Shown here one piece after another: positions 51,881-60,457 of a DNA stretch of 64,000 nucleotides. Made by a program: the position numbers and the translations under genes. The notes beneath the pieces were generated by a model. It was given only the letters and a program-made list of their open reading frames with translations, was not told the DNA's origin and ran no database searches. The number at the start of each line of letters is the position of its first letter. Positions within the stretch are counted from its first letter, which is position 1. The stretch comes from Algoriphagus aquimarinus (GTDB taxonomy: Bacteria; Bacteroidota; Bacteroidia; Cytophagales; Cyclobacteriaceae): positions 36,773 to 100,772 of the forward strand of contig NZ_FOKK01000005.1 of the NCBI RefSeq assembly GCF_900112005.1. The letters are read 5' to 3'.

Positions 51881-53302
51881 TTAATTATTTCCTCTAGTTC
51901 TTGAGGTACTTCTTGAAGTAGAGCTACTTGTAGAGCTTTTCGCAGGAGTAGAAGTTCTGGAAGTAGAACTCCTTACCTGTGGAGTAGAACGAGTAGTTGG
52001 CTGCGATTGTCTAGTTTGACTAGTACGGGCAGGGGTGCTTCTCGTTGCTGGGCTTGAAGATTGAGTTCTCGAAGTAGCCGGCTGTGTTCTAGTTGGGGTC
52101 GAACGCTGTGCCGGAGCACTTTGTGTTCTAGATTCATTTGATCTTTGAGCAGGTGCAGACTGAGTTCTTGCTGGAGTTGAACGGGTCTGAGATTCTCTAC
52201 TGTTCTCTGTTCTTGTAGATGGGCTCGAAGATCTAGGTTCAGTGCTTCTAGTAGTGCTAGGAGATCCTTGACTCTCACGACTAGGAGTAGAGGTTCTTGT
52301 TTGAGAACCAGGATATGGTGTGGTCTCGAATTCTCCACGGCTAGTAGAAGGAGAGGTAGATCTACCTCCAGTATTCTCAGTTCGACTTGGCGTTGTTACT
52401 CTTTCAGATGATCTTGAAGATCCAGCAGGAGTAGTTGCAGATCTACCAGAAACTGCTTCAGATCTGCTGTTTACTCTGGAAGGAGTAGTCGCTGGCTGCG
52501 TTCTGGATTGTCCGGAAGAAAGAACTCTAGAAGGTCTAGCAGATGCAGTTGTTCCTCTTGCACTTTGCAAATCAGGTCTATATGCACTTACTGCGTTTCT
52601 TGAGGCTACAGTTCTTCCAGCTGAACTGCTGTTCTCTATTCTGCGCTCAGGGTAAGAGCTTTTGGTTACTCTTTCTACTTCTCTTCGCGCTGGTCCACCA
52701 TAGTATCTATTGTTATTGTACACCACAGTGTTATTGATGATGGTTGTATTGTTATAGATGTTCACTCTTCTTGCATGCGGTACGTGGTAGTTATAAACGT
52801 TCACGTAGGCAAATCTTCTTTGAGGAACAAAAATCCAATAAGTAGAAGGAATATTTACTCTGAAATTGATAGAGAAGCCAGGACCCATAGGTGCCCAACC
52901 GTAATATCCACCACCGGTTCTCCAGTCTACCCAAGCTGGTCCCCAATCGTAGTCAGGAATCCATGCCCAGCTCTGGTAATTGTCGTCAAAGTACCATCTA
53001 CCGTAGTGGAAAGTCGCCCAACCCCAGTCGTAATCAGATACCCAGGTATTACCATAATTGGTCATTACCCAGTGTCCATTGGTTCCATAAGGGTGGAAAT
53101 CATCATATACAGCAGGTAGCCATACATATCCATGTCGTCCATCTTTTACCCAGTCCCCATAAGGCATCAATTCATCATAGAATACCTGAAAGGAAACTCC
53201 AGCTACATTTTCCGCTTGGGCTTCTTTTGGGGTAATCCAGATTAGTGCGATGATTCCCATCATCAAATTCCTCATCCATCGTGGTACTTGTTGCGTTTTC
53301 AT
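51881..53302 (-). CDS. DUF6600-type exported protein with Ser/Thr/Arg-rich tail
   Basis: A 473-residue exported protein. After a signal peptide (IIALIWITPKEAQA) come repeated W/Y-rich units (MPYGDWVKDGRHGYVWLPAV, GHWVMTNYGNTWVSDYDWGW, WAWIPDYDWGPAWVDWRTGG), the pattern of DUF6600. From about residue 225 the protein becomes low-complexity, rich in Ser, Thr, Arg, Pro, with recurrent TPS, TRS and SSR words, a positively charged, probably disordered tail. Function unknown; a surface or envelope-associated role is likely. The upstream gap has several palindromes. The tail makes long shadow frames on the other strand. Confidence 0.85.
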   Translation of the reverse strand: MKTQQVPRWMRNLMMGIIALIWITPKEAQAENVAGVSFQVFYDELMPYGDWVKDGRHGYVWLPAVYDDFHPYGTNGHWVMTNYGNTWVSDYDWGWATFHYGRWYFDDNYQSWAWIPDYDWGPAWVDWRTGGGYYGWAPMGPGFSINFRVNIPSTYWIFVPQRRFAYVNVYNYHVPHARRVNIYNNTTIINNTVVYNNNRYYGGPARREVERVTKSSYPERRIENSSSAGRTVASRNAVSAYRPDLQSARGTTASARPSRVLSSGQSRTQPATTPSRVNSRSEAVSGRSATTPAGSSRSSERVTTPSRTENTGGRSTSPSTSRGEFETTPYPGSQTRTSTPSRESQGSPSTTRSTEPRSSSPSTRTENSRESQTRSTPARTQSAPAQRSNESRTQSAPAQRSTPTRTQPATSRTQSSSPATRSTPARTSQTRQSQPTTRSTPQVRSSTSRTSTPAKSSTSSSTSRSTSRTRGNN

Positions 53303-53694
53303 TTTACGTGGGTTTAGTGATTAAATAATTGGTTATATACTTATTGGGTTGTGGGCTTTTTAAGGCTTCCTATTTAGGTAGATGCATTTTTCTACTAAAA
53401 GGATGCATGCATACTAAAACCAAAATCACGCCAAGTTTTTCGAACTTCCTTAAAATGTGCAGATTCCTTGGTTGGTTTACGTAAAAAATTAGGCCAATGG
53501 TTGAGTTAAATCTTAATATTGCCTTAAGATTGATGTTAAAAATCAGTACTTACTTAAAAATATTATATAACATATTTTAATCTTTGTAATTTTTCTTTTG
53601 AAGATCGTTTACTTCAGTTTAAAAATATTGGAAAAAATAAAAATAAGTACTTATACTTTTTTCAAAAAAATCTGGCACACCTAACCGTCAAGAA
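53303..53694. other. AT-rich intergenic region upstream of the DUF6600 gene
   Basis: About 390 bases between the DUF6600 start and the end of the Crp/Fnr gene, with no gene. Palindromes: AATCTTAA/TTAAGATT (53509-53531) and ATAAGTACTTAT (53643-53654). They could be operators for the DUF6600 gene. Confidence 0.5.
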
Positions 53695-54381
53695 TCAACT
53701 GATTTGTGTGATATCCAAAATATAGATTCTACTTCTATCGTATTTAATAATCCCCTTAGTTTCTAAATCCCTCAAAACAGTGGTGACCATCTGCCTACTC
53801 GTGGCCGTCAACTTACCAATGTCTTTGTGCGTGAGTTTCATGTCGACATGCCACTGATTTGGAAAACCGCTGAGCTGTCTACCAAACTCGGTTGTGAAAT
53901 CCTTGAGAAACCAGGTGATTCGTTGTTCTGAAGTCTTGAAAATCAAGTTTTCCAATCTAGTCTGTATTTTCTTAATTCTAAGCCCGATGAATTTGGTAAT
54001 CGCGAAATTAAGAGCTGGATTTTTTGCCATGAGCTCCTTGAATCTTTCCTGATTGACCTTACAGATTATCACATCTTCGGTCGCTACAGCCAGGTCTTCT
54101 CTTGATTCTTCACCTGCCAGAACTAGTTCGCCGAACATTTCTCCCGGGCCAAGTATGCTGAGAATGATTTCTTTGCCCGTATCCGAGGCTTTGGAGATTT
54201 TCACTTTTCCCTTTTTCAAAAAATAGATAGTCCTAGCCTCATCTTGTGGGAAGTAAACAGCCTGATTTTTCATCACATCAGCCATTACAGTCATTTTTTC
54301 TAATTCCATCAGTTCATGAGGCTTCAGCACTTTCATCATGCTGAAATTATCGAGGAACCAGATGTTGGCGTTTTCGGACAT
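53695..54381 (-). CDS. Crp/Fnr-family transcriptional regulator
   Basis: A 228-residue regulator. The start at 54381 gives MSENANIWFLDNFSMMKVLK; the frame runs 13 codons upstream without family sequence. The cyclic-nucleotide-type sensor domain has IYFLKKGKVKISKASDTGKE and ILGPGEMFGELVLAGEE, and the C-terminal winged helix has MKLTHKDIGKLTATSRQMVT with the recognition helix. The Fnr-type cysteine cluster is absent and the Crp cAMP residues are not clearly present, so the signal is unknown. It is divergent from the flavodoxin-fold gene at 54591 and may control it. Confidence 0.92.
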   Translation of the reverse strand: MSENANIWFLDNFSMMKVLKPHELMELEKMTVMADVMKNQAVYFPQDEARTIYFLKKGKVKISKASDTGKEIILSILGPGEMFGELVLAGEESREDLAVATEDVIICKVNQERFKELMAKNPALNFAITKFIGLRIKKIQTRLENLIFKTSEQRITWFLKDFTTEFGRQLSGFPNQWHVDMKLTHKDIGKLTATSRQMVTTVLRDLETKGIIKYDRSRIYILDITQIS

Positions 54382-54540
54382 AGTGTGGATTTGATGTTTT
54401 TTCAAACAGAACAGGTTCAAATTAGTTAATAACAGGGATACTATCTCATAAATTGATGTCTGTCTTTATAAAGACACTTCAAAAGATCAGGTTTTAGTAA
54501 TTTATAAATCAGTCCACTTTTCTAACCAACAACCACCTAA

Positions 54541-54590
54541 CAACGAATAACCAATAACTAACAACCAATAACTAACAACCAAAAACACCC
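54541..54590. repeat. AC-rich tandem repeat upstream of flavodoxin-fold gene
   Basis: Two exact tandem 14-base units CCAATAACTAACAA (54551-54564 and 54565-54578) with related flanks just before the start codon at 54591. A similar AC-rich repeat lies at 60969-61032. It occupies the 5' leader, where no ribosome site is visible. Confidence 0.65.
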
Positions 54591-55340
54591 ATGATACTCA
54601 ATTCTTTCCAACAACAACTCAATGAAAATAATCCCGAAGATTTCTCTGGCCTCAAAGCAGTTTTTCTCAATTGCACCTTAAAGAAATCCCCTGAGCAATC
54701 CCATACCTCTGGGCTGATCAGCATCAGTCAGGCGATCATGGAGGCAAACGGAGTCTCGGTGGAGGTGATTCGCCCGGTGGATCATCAGATCGCTTTTGGC
54801 GTGTATCCAGATATGAAGGAACATGGCTGGGATGCCGACGAGTGGCCAGCTATTCAGCAAAAAGTCATGGATGCAGATATTCTGGTGCTTTGTACGCCTA
54901 TTTGGTTGGGCGAGAAGTCATCCATTGCTACGATGGCGATCGAGCGCTTGTACGGTTTTTCCGGCAAACTGAATGACGAAGGTCAATACGCTTACTATGG
55001 TCGCGTGGGTGGATGCCTGATTACGGGAAATGAAGATGGGATTAAACACTGCGCCATGAATATGCTGTACTCACTTCAGCATTTGGGTTATACCATTCCT
55101 CCGCAGGCAGATGCCGGATGGATAGGAGAGGCTGGTCCTGGTCCTTCCTATATGGATAAAAATTCAGGTGGTCCAGAAAATGAATTTACTACCCGAAATA
55201 CAACCTTTATGACTTGGAACCTGATGCACCTGGCAAAAATGCTGAAAGACAAAGGCGGTATTCCTGCCTATGGAAATCAGCGAACTATGTGGGATGCAAA
55301 ATCAGATCAAGATAGTCCAAATCCTGAGTATAGGTCGTAA
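54591..55340 (+). CDS. Flavodoxin-fold NAD(P)H-dependent FMN reductase-like protein
   Basis: A 249-residue flavoprotein of the NADPH-dependent FMN reductase / flavodoxin group. Visible parts: the first strand and phosphate loop (KAVFLNCTLKKSPEQSHTSG), ADILVLCTPIWLGEKSSIATM (the flavin-ring loop), and GGCLITGNEDGIKHCAMNML. The substrate is unknown; quinone, nitro-compound or FMN reduction are family options. It is divergent from the Crp/Fnr regulator and followed by a strong terminator. Confidence 0.88.
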   Translation: MILNSFQQQLNENNPEDFSGLKAVFLNCTLKKSPEQSHTSGLISISQAIMEANGVSVEVIRPVDHQIAFGVYPDMKEHGWDADEWPAIQQKVMDADILVLCTPIWLGEKSSIATMAIERLYGFSGKLNDEGQYAYYGRVGGCLITGNEDGIKHCAMNMLYSLQHLGYTIPPQADAGWIGEAGPGPSYMDKNSGGPENEFTTRNTTFMTWNLMHLAKMLKDKGGIPAYGNQRTMWDAKSDQDSPNPEYRS

Positions 55341-55372
55341 TAGCTTATCAATTGAAAAGTGGATTAGATAGA

Positions 55373-55409
55373 AAGGCGTAGTCCCGCTAACTGTGCGGGA
55401 CTACGCCTT
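55373..55409. terminator. Strong bidirectional terminator
   Basis: A perfect 15-bp stem AAGGCGTAGTCCCGC / GCGGGACTACGCCTT with a 7-base loop, between the convergent flavodoxin-fold gene and Gfo/Idh/MocA gene. Confidence 0.9.
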
Positions 55410-55435
55410 GTCCTTGCTCAACTATATCAGGATAG

Positions 55436-56761
55436 TTAAGAGGTTATTTTCGGTAAAGTCCAAGGCGTTCTATAGCTAGGCCAAATCAATTCATTGGCAG
55501 CTGCATTTCCAGTAAATTCTCGTTTGGCTTCATCCCAAAGCAATTCCTCCGCCCCAATCCTTGCTGCGATATTTGGAATATGAGCGTGCAAGGCTGCGAT
55601 TCGCCCAGCCTCCGGCGGACAAATGGGTTGATTTCTGTTTTTGATGCATTCCACAAAATTGGCTACATGTAGGTTGTGACTGTCAGTCATTCCTTCCAAT
55701 TTTTTGGCTTCTATTTTTGGAGCTTTGGCCTCTGGATCCCATTCCGGATAGATTTCGTAACCACCGCGATTGACTACTAGCGTACCTTTTTCGCCCACAT
55801 ACCCGATTCCGTATGGTTTGCCGTAAGGTCCGGTTTGCAGCCCACCATTCATGTCGTAATTAATCAAAAAGTCCTTTTTAGGATAGAGGACATTCATGGT
55901 ATCGAAGGTGTCCCGATCCCGATTCTCCTTATTGACATTGGCTGCGTAGGTAAGTACTCTGGAAGGGACAGCCGGATTTTCTTCCACCCAGATCGCCATA
56001 TCCAATAGATGCACACCCCAGTCGGACATCAAACCCCCGCCATAATCCCAAAAGTGTCGCCAACTTCCGTGAAAGCGATTTGGGTTGAAGCTTCGGGAAG
56101 GTGCAGGTCCCAGCCAAAAATCATAATCCACTCCCTCAGGGATCGGAGTCGTAGGTTGGATCAGGTTTCCAAGTCCGTAATTGAAGTTTGACCAGATATT
56201 CACCTTTCTGACTTTGCCTATGTAGCCACTTTTCACCAACTCCCGGGCTTCAATAAAAGCTTGCCCAGATCGTTGCTGCTGACCTACTTGCATGATTCTG
56301 TCGTACTGATTTTTTGCATTGACCATCAGCTCACACTCCCCGATGGTGTTTGCCATGGGTTTTTCCACATAGACATCCTTTCCGGCCTGGCAGGCGGCCA
56401 CGGCGATCAGGCAATGCCAGTGATCTGGAGTGCCGATAATTACCGCGTCCACATCGCTGCGTTCCAGCAACAGTCTAAAGTCGGTGTAGCGCTCCGGTTT
56501 TTTTCCTGTGGCTGTCTCCACTTCCGCGATTCTTCGATCGAGCACATTTTGGTCTATATCGCACAGGGCCACACAGTCCACTTCCGGCAGCGCGAGGTGA
56601 TGACGAAGAATTCCAAAACCCATATTATTGCAACCTATGAGTGCTACCCGAATCCGGTCACTTGCAGCGACGCCTTGCTTGGCCTGGAGTAGAGATGGGG
56701 CTAGCCAAAGTCCGCCAGCGAGGATTCCTGTGGATTTGATAAAGTTGCGACGGTCAGTCAT
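55436..56761 (-). CDS. Gfo/Idh/MocA-family oxidoreductase with Tat signal
   Basis: A 441-residue NAD(P)-dependent oxidoreductase, exported by the Tat system: DRRNFIKSTGILAGGLW carries the twin-arginine. The Rossmann half follows (RVALIGCNNMGFGILRHHLA), then the lysine of EKPMANTIGE, which is the catalytic EKP motif of the family, and HFWDYGGGLMSDWGVHLLDM. The C-terminal half is the extended type common in Bacteroidota and Planctomycetes proteins. The substrate is unknown; sugars or inositol derivatives are typical. Confidence 0.93.
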   Translation of the reverse strand: MTDRRNFIKSTGILAGGLWLAPSLLQAKQGVAASDRIRVALIGCNNMGFGILRHHLALPEVDCVALCDIDQNVLDRRIAEVETATGKKPERYTDFRLLLERSDVDAVIIGTPDHWHCLIAVAACQAGKDVYVEKPMANTIGECELMVNAKNQYDRIMQVGQQQRSGQAFIEARELVKSGYIGKVRKVNIWSNFNYGLGNLIQPTTPIPEGVDYDFWLGPAPSRSFNPNRFHGSWRHFWDYGGGLMSDWGVHLLDMAIWVEENPAVPSRVLTYAANVNKENRDRDTFDTMNVLYPKKDFLINYDMNGGLQTGPYGKPYGIGYVGEKGTLVVNRGGYEIYPEWDPEAKAPKIEAKKLEGMTDSHNLHVANFVECIKNRNQPICPPEAGRIAALHAHIPNIAARIGAEELLWDEAKREFTGNAAANELIWPSYRTPWTLPKITS

Positions 56762-56879
56762 CGGGTTTGTGTTTTGGGTTGGGAAAAGAATCTTGAACTC
56801 AAAATACAGGAAATTGTGATGAATCGGAAAAGTGTCTGGTTAAAAGCCTGTTACTATAGCTTTTCAGTGAAAAAAAATC

Positions 56880-57111
56880 CTAAAAAAGTGGCTGAGCTGT
56901 GATGTTGTAGAGGAGCTTAGTCACAAATTACGCCTAGTGCAAGGTTTGTTACCCTTCGCTAAAGTCACTTTCACAGCACAAACAACGTTATCGGAATTTC
57001 AATTGAAAGGCTATGCACTAAAACCTATACTGAATGATTAAGCCTTGAAGTAAAGTATAGGAATTTTGACGAATCAAGAACCTCGGGATATACCTGAGGT
57101 TCTCTTTTTTT
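56880..57111 (+). ncRNA. Candidate small RNA with its own terminator
   Basis: The plus strand holds an 11-bp hairpin, GTGGCTGAGCT (56888-56898) with AGCTTAGTCAC (56914-56924), and later a strong intrinsic terminator, AGAACCTCGGG with CCTGAGGTTCT (57077-57103) then eight bases of T/C. No plus-strand gene lies upstream to need this terminator; the nearest CDS (Gfo/Idh/MocA) is on the minus strand. A small RNA of about 200 bases is therefore plausible. I do not recognise its family. Confidence 0.45.
57077..57111 (+). terminator. Intrinsic terminator without an upstream gene
   Basis: Arms AGAACCTCGGG (57077-57087) and CCTGAGGTTCT (57093-57103), 5-base loop, T-rich tail to 57111. Plus-direction only: on the minus strand no T-run follows. 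See the candidate RNA. Confidence 0.75.
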
Positions 57112-57182
57112 AGCTCAACGATAAAGGAGATTTAATCAAGAATCAGATAGGGACTAAATATAGTCTATGCTTATTTCTGGAA

Positions 57183-57245
57183 CTAAACCTAGCTCAACGC
57201 CAGTCTACGCTCAGTGGGGTAGCTATGGGTTCAAGCGTTTAATCT
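57183..57245 (-). repeat. Cassette-like inverted repeat, site A
   Basis: On the minus strand AACGC...GCGTT inverted repeat with conserved inner and outer words: CCCCACTGA, GTAGA, CGTTGAG, CTAGGT. It begins directly after the stop of the carboxypeptidase-regulatory-like gene at 57239. A related site (B) follows the next gene upstream. Compare site B. Confidence 0.6.
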
Positions 57246-57679
57246 TTACTGAAGATATAGGCTACACAAGGTGTCCTTGATTTAAAAACACCTTTCTCAA
57301 ATGCTTCCTGATGTCGTTCATTTAATTTTCTGAATCTTTTATATCGTTTCCTATTAACTGTCTTCATTGTCATGAAGTCATAGGAGCTTGCCAACATCAT
57401 AATAATCTCCAAGTTATCGCAGTTGTTTAGAACCTGAACCGTTGTCAGCTCAAAACCTATAAAGCTGAATAGCAATTGCTCTGTCCCAGCGGGGAGTTCT
57501 ATTTTAAAATTCCCGTTCATGTCAGTTGTCCCAAGTTGTACGGTGTCGCGATTCTGAATTCTCACCTGTGGAATGGTCGTCAGTTCGAATTCGTCAATGA
57601 CTTTTCCAGTAATTGTTCGAGTCTGTCCAGTTGAAAGAAATGGAATTAAATAGATTGTCAGAAGTATCAAAAGCCTCAT
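57239..57679 (-). CDS. Small exported protein with carboxypeptidase-regulatory-like domain
   Basis: A 146-residue protein with a signal peptide (LLTIYLIPFLSTG) and one CarboxypepD-reg-like beta domain: RTITGKVIDEFELTTIPQV, DTVQLGTTDMNGNFKIELPA, LLFSFIGFELTTVQVL. This domain is usually the N-terminal part of SusC-like receptors; here it stands alone. The basic C-terminal tail (MKTVNRKRYKRFRKL) is unassigned. The gene is flanked on both sides by related inverted repeats, like a cassette. Confidence 0.78.
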   Translation of the reverse strand: MRLLILLTIYLIPFLSTGQTRTITGKVIDEFELTTIPQVRIQNRDTVQLGTTDMNGNFKIELPAGTEQLLFSFIGFELTTVQVLNNCDNLEIIMMLASSYDFMTMKTVNRKRYKRFRKLNERHQEAFEKGVFKSRTPCVAYIFSKD

Positions 57680-57725
57680 TCCTAGTCTTGGGTAAATTTA
57701 GCTACTATGACTGGGTGAAGTTTGT

Positions 57726-57787
57726 ATCTACACCTAGCAACCTCAACGCTTATTCTACTATCAGTGGGGGCTTATAGCGTTTTAATT
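57726..57787 (-). repeat. Cassette-like inverted repeat, site B
   Basis: On the minus strand AACGCT...AGCGTT with CCCCCACTGA, GTAGAATA, GCGTTGAG and CTAGGTGTAG in the same order as in site A. It begins just after the stop of the DUF4365 gene at 57793. The spacing of the inner arms is shorter than in A. Confidence 0.6.
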
Positions 57788-57792
57788 ATTCA

Positions 57793-58824
57793 TTATTGAT
57801 TATCCTTATTCTTCAAAAATTCACCACCCGTATAACAGTTTGTGATATTATCTGAAACCTCCTTATTAATCGGTGTAGGTATCTTAAAATAATCGCAAAA
57901 CTCATTTAAATCGTCAAAAAGTTTGTACAATACTTTCACTGATTCTTTTGATTCAAATTCAACCTTTATTTTTTCAATACCGTTTTCATTTTTAGGATTT
58001 CCTTTTATTTCAAATTCTATTTGAGAATATAGAAACAACCTTAGAAACTGTGCGTTTACGTGATTAGCTAAAAAGAAGGTGAGCCCTTTTACATGTTCCA
58101 ATATATTGACTATCCATTCTTTAGGTTTGTCAATTTCATATAGTTGTCTGTCATCATTGTCATATCCATGAATAGCAATTTCTATTTTGCTCCTATATTT
58201 ATACATTAAATCTTTTTTTCTTGTAAAATATTTCAAAGCTGAAATTAAGGGTTCATAGTCAGAATTTTCAATTTCTTCTTTACCAACTACAAGAAGAATA
58301 TGTCCAATTTTTTTTAAGAACTCATTTGTCTTCCACTGGTTTTCTAATTGAGAAACATAATCAATTGTCGGACCTATATATTTTGTTAATTCTACTTTTG
58401 ATTTTTCTCCTAATTCTTGATGAAAAGGAATTACTATTGACCATCCTTTACTGCTTCTATCAGTTTGTTGAGCATCACAGAGTTCCCAATAAGCTTTTTT
58501 CGAATCCGTATCTACGATAACAAGTATTACAGGAATTTGATGGTTTAGATAATAGTTTAAATGTTTAAGTTCTCCAGAGTAGTTCCAACCATATTCATTT
58601 GTTTGTTTAAAATAAGATCGTCCTGATTTAATCTGGACTGCAATAGACTTTCCTGTCAAATGACCATCTTCAGTTATAATATCAATGTAAGCATCAATAC
58701 CAAAATCGTCTTCTTGATGATTAATTCTTAATTGCCAATCTAGTTGATCTTCAATAATCGAAGTGAGGAGTGTAACGCCTTTCCTGCCAATTTTATTCGA
58801 TTTGTTACTTTTAGGTAAATCCAT
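57793..58824 (-). CDS. DUF4365-domain protein, probable PD-(D/E)XK nuclease-like
   Basis: A 343-residue protein starting with a DUF4365 domain (residues about 10-150): GVTLLTSIIEDQLDWQLRI, then DDFGIDAYIDIITEDGH and GKSIAVQIKSGRSYFKQ. The D...Q-x-K arrangement fits a PD-(D/E)XK nuclease core. The rest (about 160-343) is a helical region of no known family. DUF4365 proteins occur in bacterial defence and mobile loci. The gene is much AT-richer than its neighbours and followed by an inverted repeat like that after the next gene, both hinting at transfer. The function is not established. Confidence 0.8.
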   Translation of the reverse strand: MDLPKSNKSNKIGRKGVTLLTSIIEDQLDWQLRINHQEDDFGIDAYIDIITEDGHLTGKSIAVQIKSGRSYFKQTNEYGWNYSGELKHLNYYLNHQIPVILVIVDTDSKKAYWELCDAQQTDRSSKGWSIVIPFHQELGEKSKVELTKYIGPTIDYVSQLENQWKTNEFLKKIGHILLVVGKEEIENSDYEPLISALKYFTRKKDLMYKYRSKIEIAIHGYDNDDRQLYEIDKPKEWIVNILEHVKGLTFFLANHVNAQFLRLFLYSQIEFEIKGNPKNENGIEKIKVEFESKESVKVLYKLFDDLNEFCDYFKIPTPINKEVSDNITNCYTGGEFLKNKDNQ

Positions 58825-59008
58825 GTTTCTTAATTGCTATTTTGATTAAGCTAAACTTGATTATTGAATTAACTTTTGTCTTCCTAAAGTTTTATAAAGC
58901 TGTACTTTAAATTTCAAAAAGCTCTTCAAAATACGCCCTCTTTACTTCTTCCGCAACCCTTAGTTAAAAAATAGAAGAAACTAATCTAAAAAACTTTGTT
59001 TGAAGGGA

Positions 59009-60439
59009 TTAGCCTTTTTGTAATAAATCAAAAGCAACCTTCCCATGTCCATCAGGCGTGGTGTAGAATGGACGCTGTTCGATCTCGTAGTTTGTCTCTG
59101 GAGCGATGCCTAAGGCATGATAAACAGTCTGGTGGATGCTGTCGATTTTGATTGGGTTTTCTATGCTTTTGCAAGGTCGCTCATCAGCGGTTTTACCAAA
59201 GACATGTCCGCGTTTGATTCCGCCACCAAACATCAGCATGGAGCAGCCATCTGTGAAATGTCGGTGCATTCCGTAGTTTTTCATGTCTTCTATGATATCC
59301 GGTACATCCACTTGATCCAGCACTTTCAGACCTGGTCTTCCTTCTGTCAGCATATCCCGGCTAAACTCAGATGCTACGATGACAAGCGTTCTGTCCAGTT
59401 TTCCACTTTCATCCAGGTCAGAGATGAGTTGGGCGATAGGGGAGTCGATCATTTTCTTCATGCCCTTCAGACGGGTATGTCCATTGTCATGCGTATCCCA
59501 ACCAAAGAATGGCTCATACTCGGAAGTTACGGTGATGTATCGAGCGCCCTGATCCACCAGTCTTCTTGCCAGCAGGCATCCCAAGCCAAACTTACCATTG
59601 TTGTATTTGTCATAGCTTTCCTTGGGTTCCAGACTCAGATCAAAAGCCTTGGCTTCCGGGGAATTCAGCAGAATGTAGGCTTGCTCCATGGATCGTTTGA
59701 GGGATTCTTTTTGATAGTCCGAACCGTATTCGCCCATGGCGCCCGCGGAAAGCAGGTTTTCATAGAGTTGATTTCTCGACTCAAATCTACTCGTGGACAT
59801 GCCGATAGGAGGGCGCACGCTATCCAAACCAGCCGAAGGATCTGGAATCAAAAATGGACCATGCTCAGAACCCAAGAAACCTGCACTGTGAAAAGCCTTC
59901 AGTTCCTCGCCTTCACCCACCGAAAATCGCTGTCCTATATTGATGAAGGAAGGAATCACAGGATTCAGCGGACCAAGTTCCTTGGAGATCCAAGAACCAA
60001 GATGCGGCACGACCACGGATTGTGGAGGTTCGTAGCAGGTATGAAAGTGATATTGATGTCGTGTATGCAGAATATGCCCCAGATCTGCCGCCACGTAGGA
60101 GCGGATCAGCGTTCCCTTGTCCATGATTTTTGCCATGGATTCCAGGCCTTCGGAAAAGTGAATTCCATCCAATGCTGTCGGGATGGAAGGGAAGGTGCTG
60201 AGCACTTCTTTGGATTCCATTCCCTTGCGAAATGGCGTATATTTCTTTGGATCGAAGGTTTCGGTATGCGCCATTCCTCCAGCCATGAAAAGTAAGATAA
60301 CCGAGTCTGCCGTTGCCGGGATTTTGTCCACTCCGCAGGAAGACAACAGCCCCGCCAACGGCGCGCCCATTCCCATAGTAGCCATAGCAGCAGCAGAGGT
60401 TTTTTTTATAAAGTCTCGTCGGTTTAGTGGTGTTTTCAT
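59009..60439 (-). CDS. DUF1501-domain protein with Tat signal
   Basis: A 476-residue exported protein of the DUF1501 family, sulfatase/phosphatase-like fold (COG4102). The Tat signal is NRRDFIKKTSAAAMATMGM. The N-terminal core has SVILLFMAGGMAHTETFDPK (in DUF1501, usually M-x-G-G-x-S-x-x-D-x-x-D-P-K), and later LVDQGARYITVTS, WDTHDNGHTRLKGM, RTLVIVASEFSRD and MLMFGGGIKRGHVFGKTAD. It follows, some 600 bases on, the DUF1549/DUF1553 cytochrome gene, its usual neighbour in Planctomycetes and some Bacteroidota. Role unknown, probably in polysaccharide breakdown. Confidence 0.92.
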   Translation of the reverse strand: MKTPLNRRDFIKKTSAAAMATMGMGAPLAGLLSSCGVDKIPATADSVILLFMAGGMAHTETFDPKKYTPFRKGMESKEVLSTFPSIPTALDGIHFSEGLESMAKIMDKGTLIRSYVAADLGHILHTRHQYHFHTCYEPPQSVVVPHLGSWISKELGPLNPVIPSFINIGQRFSVGEGEELKAFHSAGFLGSEHGPFLIPDPSAGLDSVRPPIGMSTSRFESRNQLYENLLSAGAMGEYGSDYQKESLKRSMEQAYILLNSPEAKAFDLSLEPKESYDKYNNGKFGLGCLLARRLVDQGARYITVTSEYEPFFGWDTHDNGHTRLKGMKKMIDSPIAQLISDLDESGKLDRTLVIVASEFSRDMLTEGRPGLKVLDQVDVPDIIEDMKNYGMHRHFTDGCSMLMFGGGIKRGHVFGKTADERPCKSIENPIKIDSIHQTVYHALGIAPETNYEIEQRPFYTTPDGHGKVAFDLLQKG

Positions 60440-60457
60440 GGTTTGGTTAAGTATCTT

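Larger units (their letters stand above)
56762..57238. other. Intergenic region with a candidate RNA and cassette-like repeat
   Basis: A 477-base gap with no convincing coding gene. It contains a structured stretch with a plus-strand terminator (56880-57111, separate entry) and one inverted repeat of the cassette-like pair (57183-57245). Confidence 0.6.

Noticed and set aside
52320..53235. Several frames of 110-114 codons on the plus strand opposite the DUF6600 gene
   Set aside because: They arise from the biased, repetitive coding sequence on the minus strand; no signals or domains.
54541..54590. CRISPR-like array
   Set aside because: Only two 14-base units with no spacers and no cas gene; simple tandem repeat.
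57183..57787. True integron attC sites
   Set aside because: The inverted repeats fit the GTTRRRY/RYYYAAC boxes poorly and no integrase is in the window; kept only as cassette-like.
59117..60295. 392-codon open frame opposite the DUF1501 gene
   Set aside because: It is antisense to a clear family member, without recognisable domains; a codon-bias shadow.
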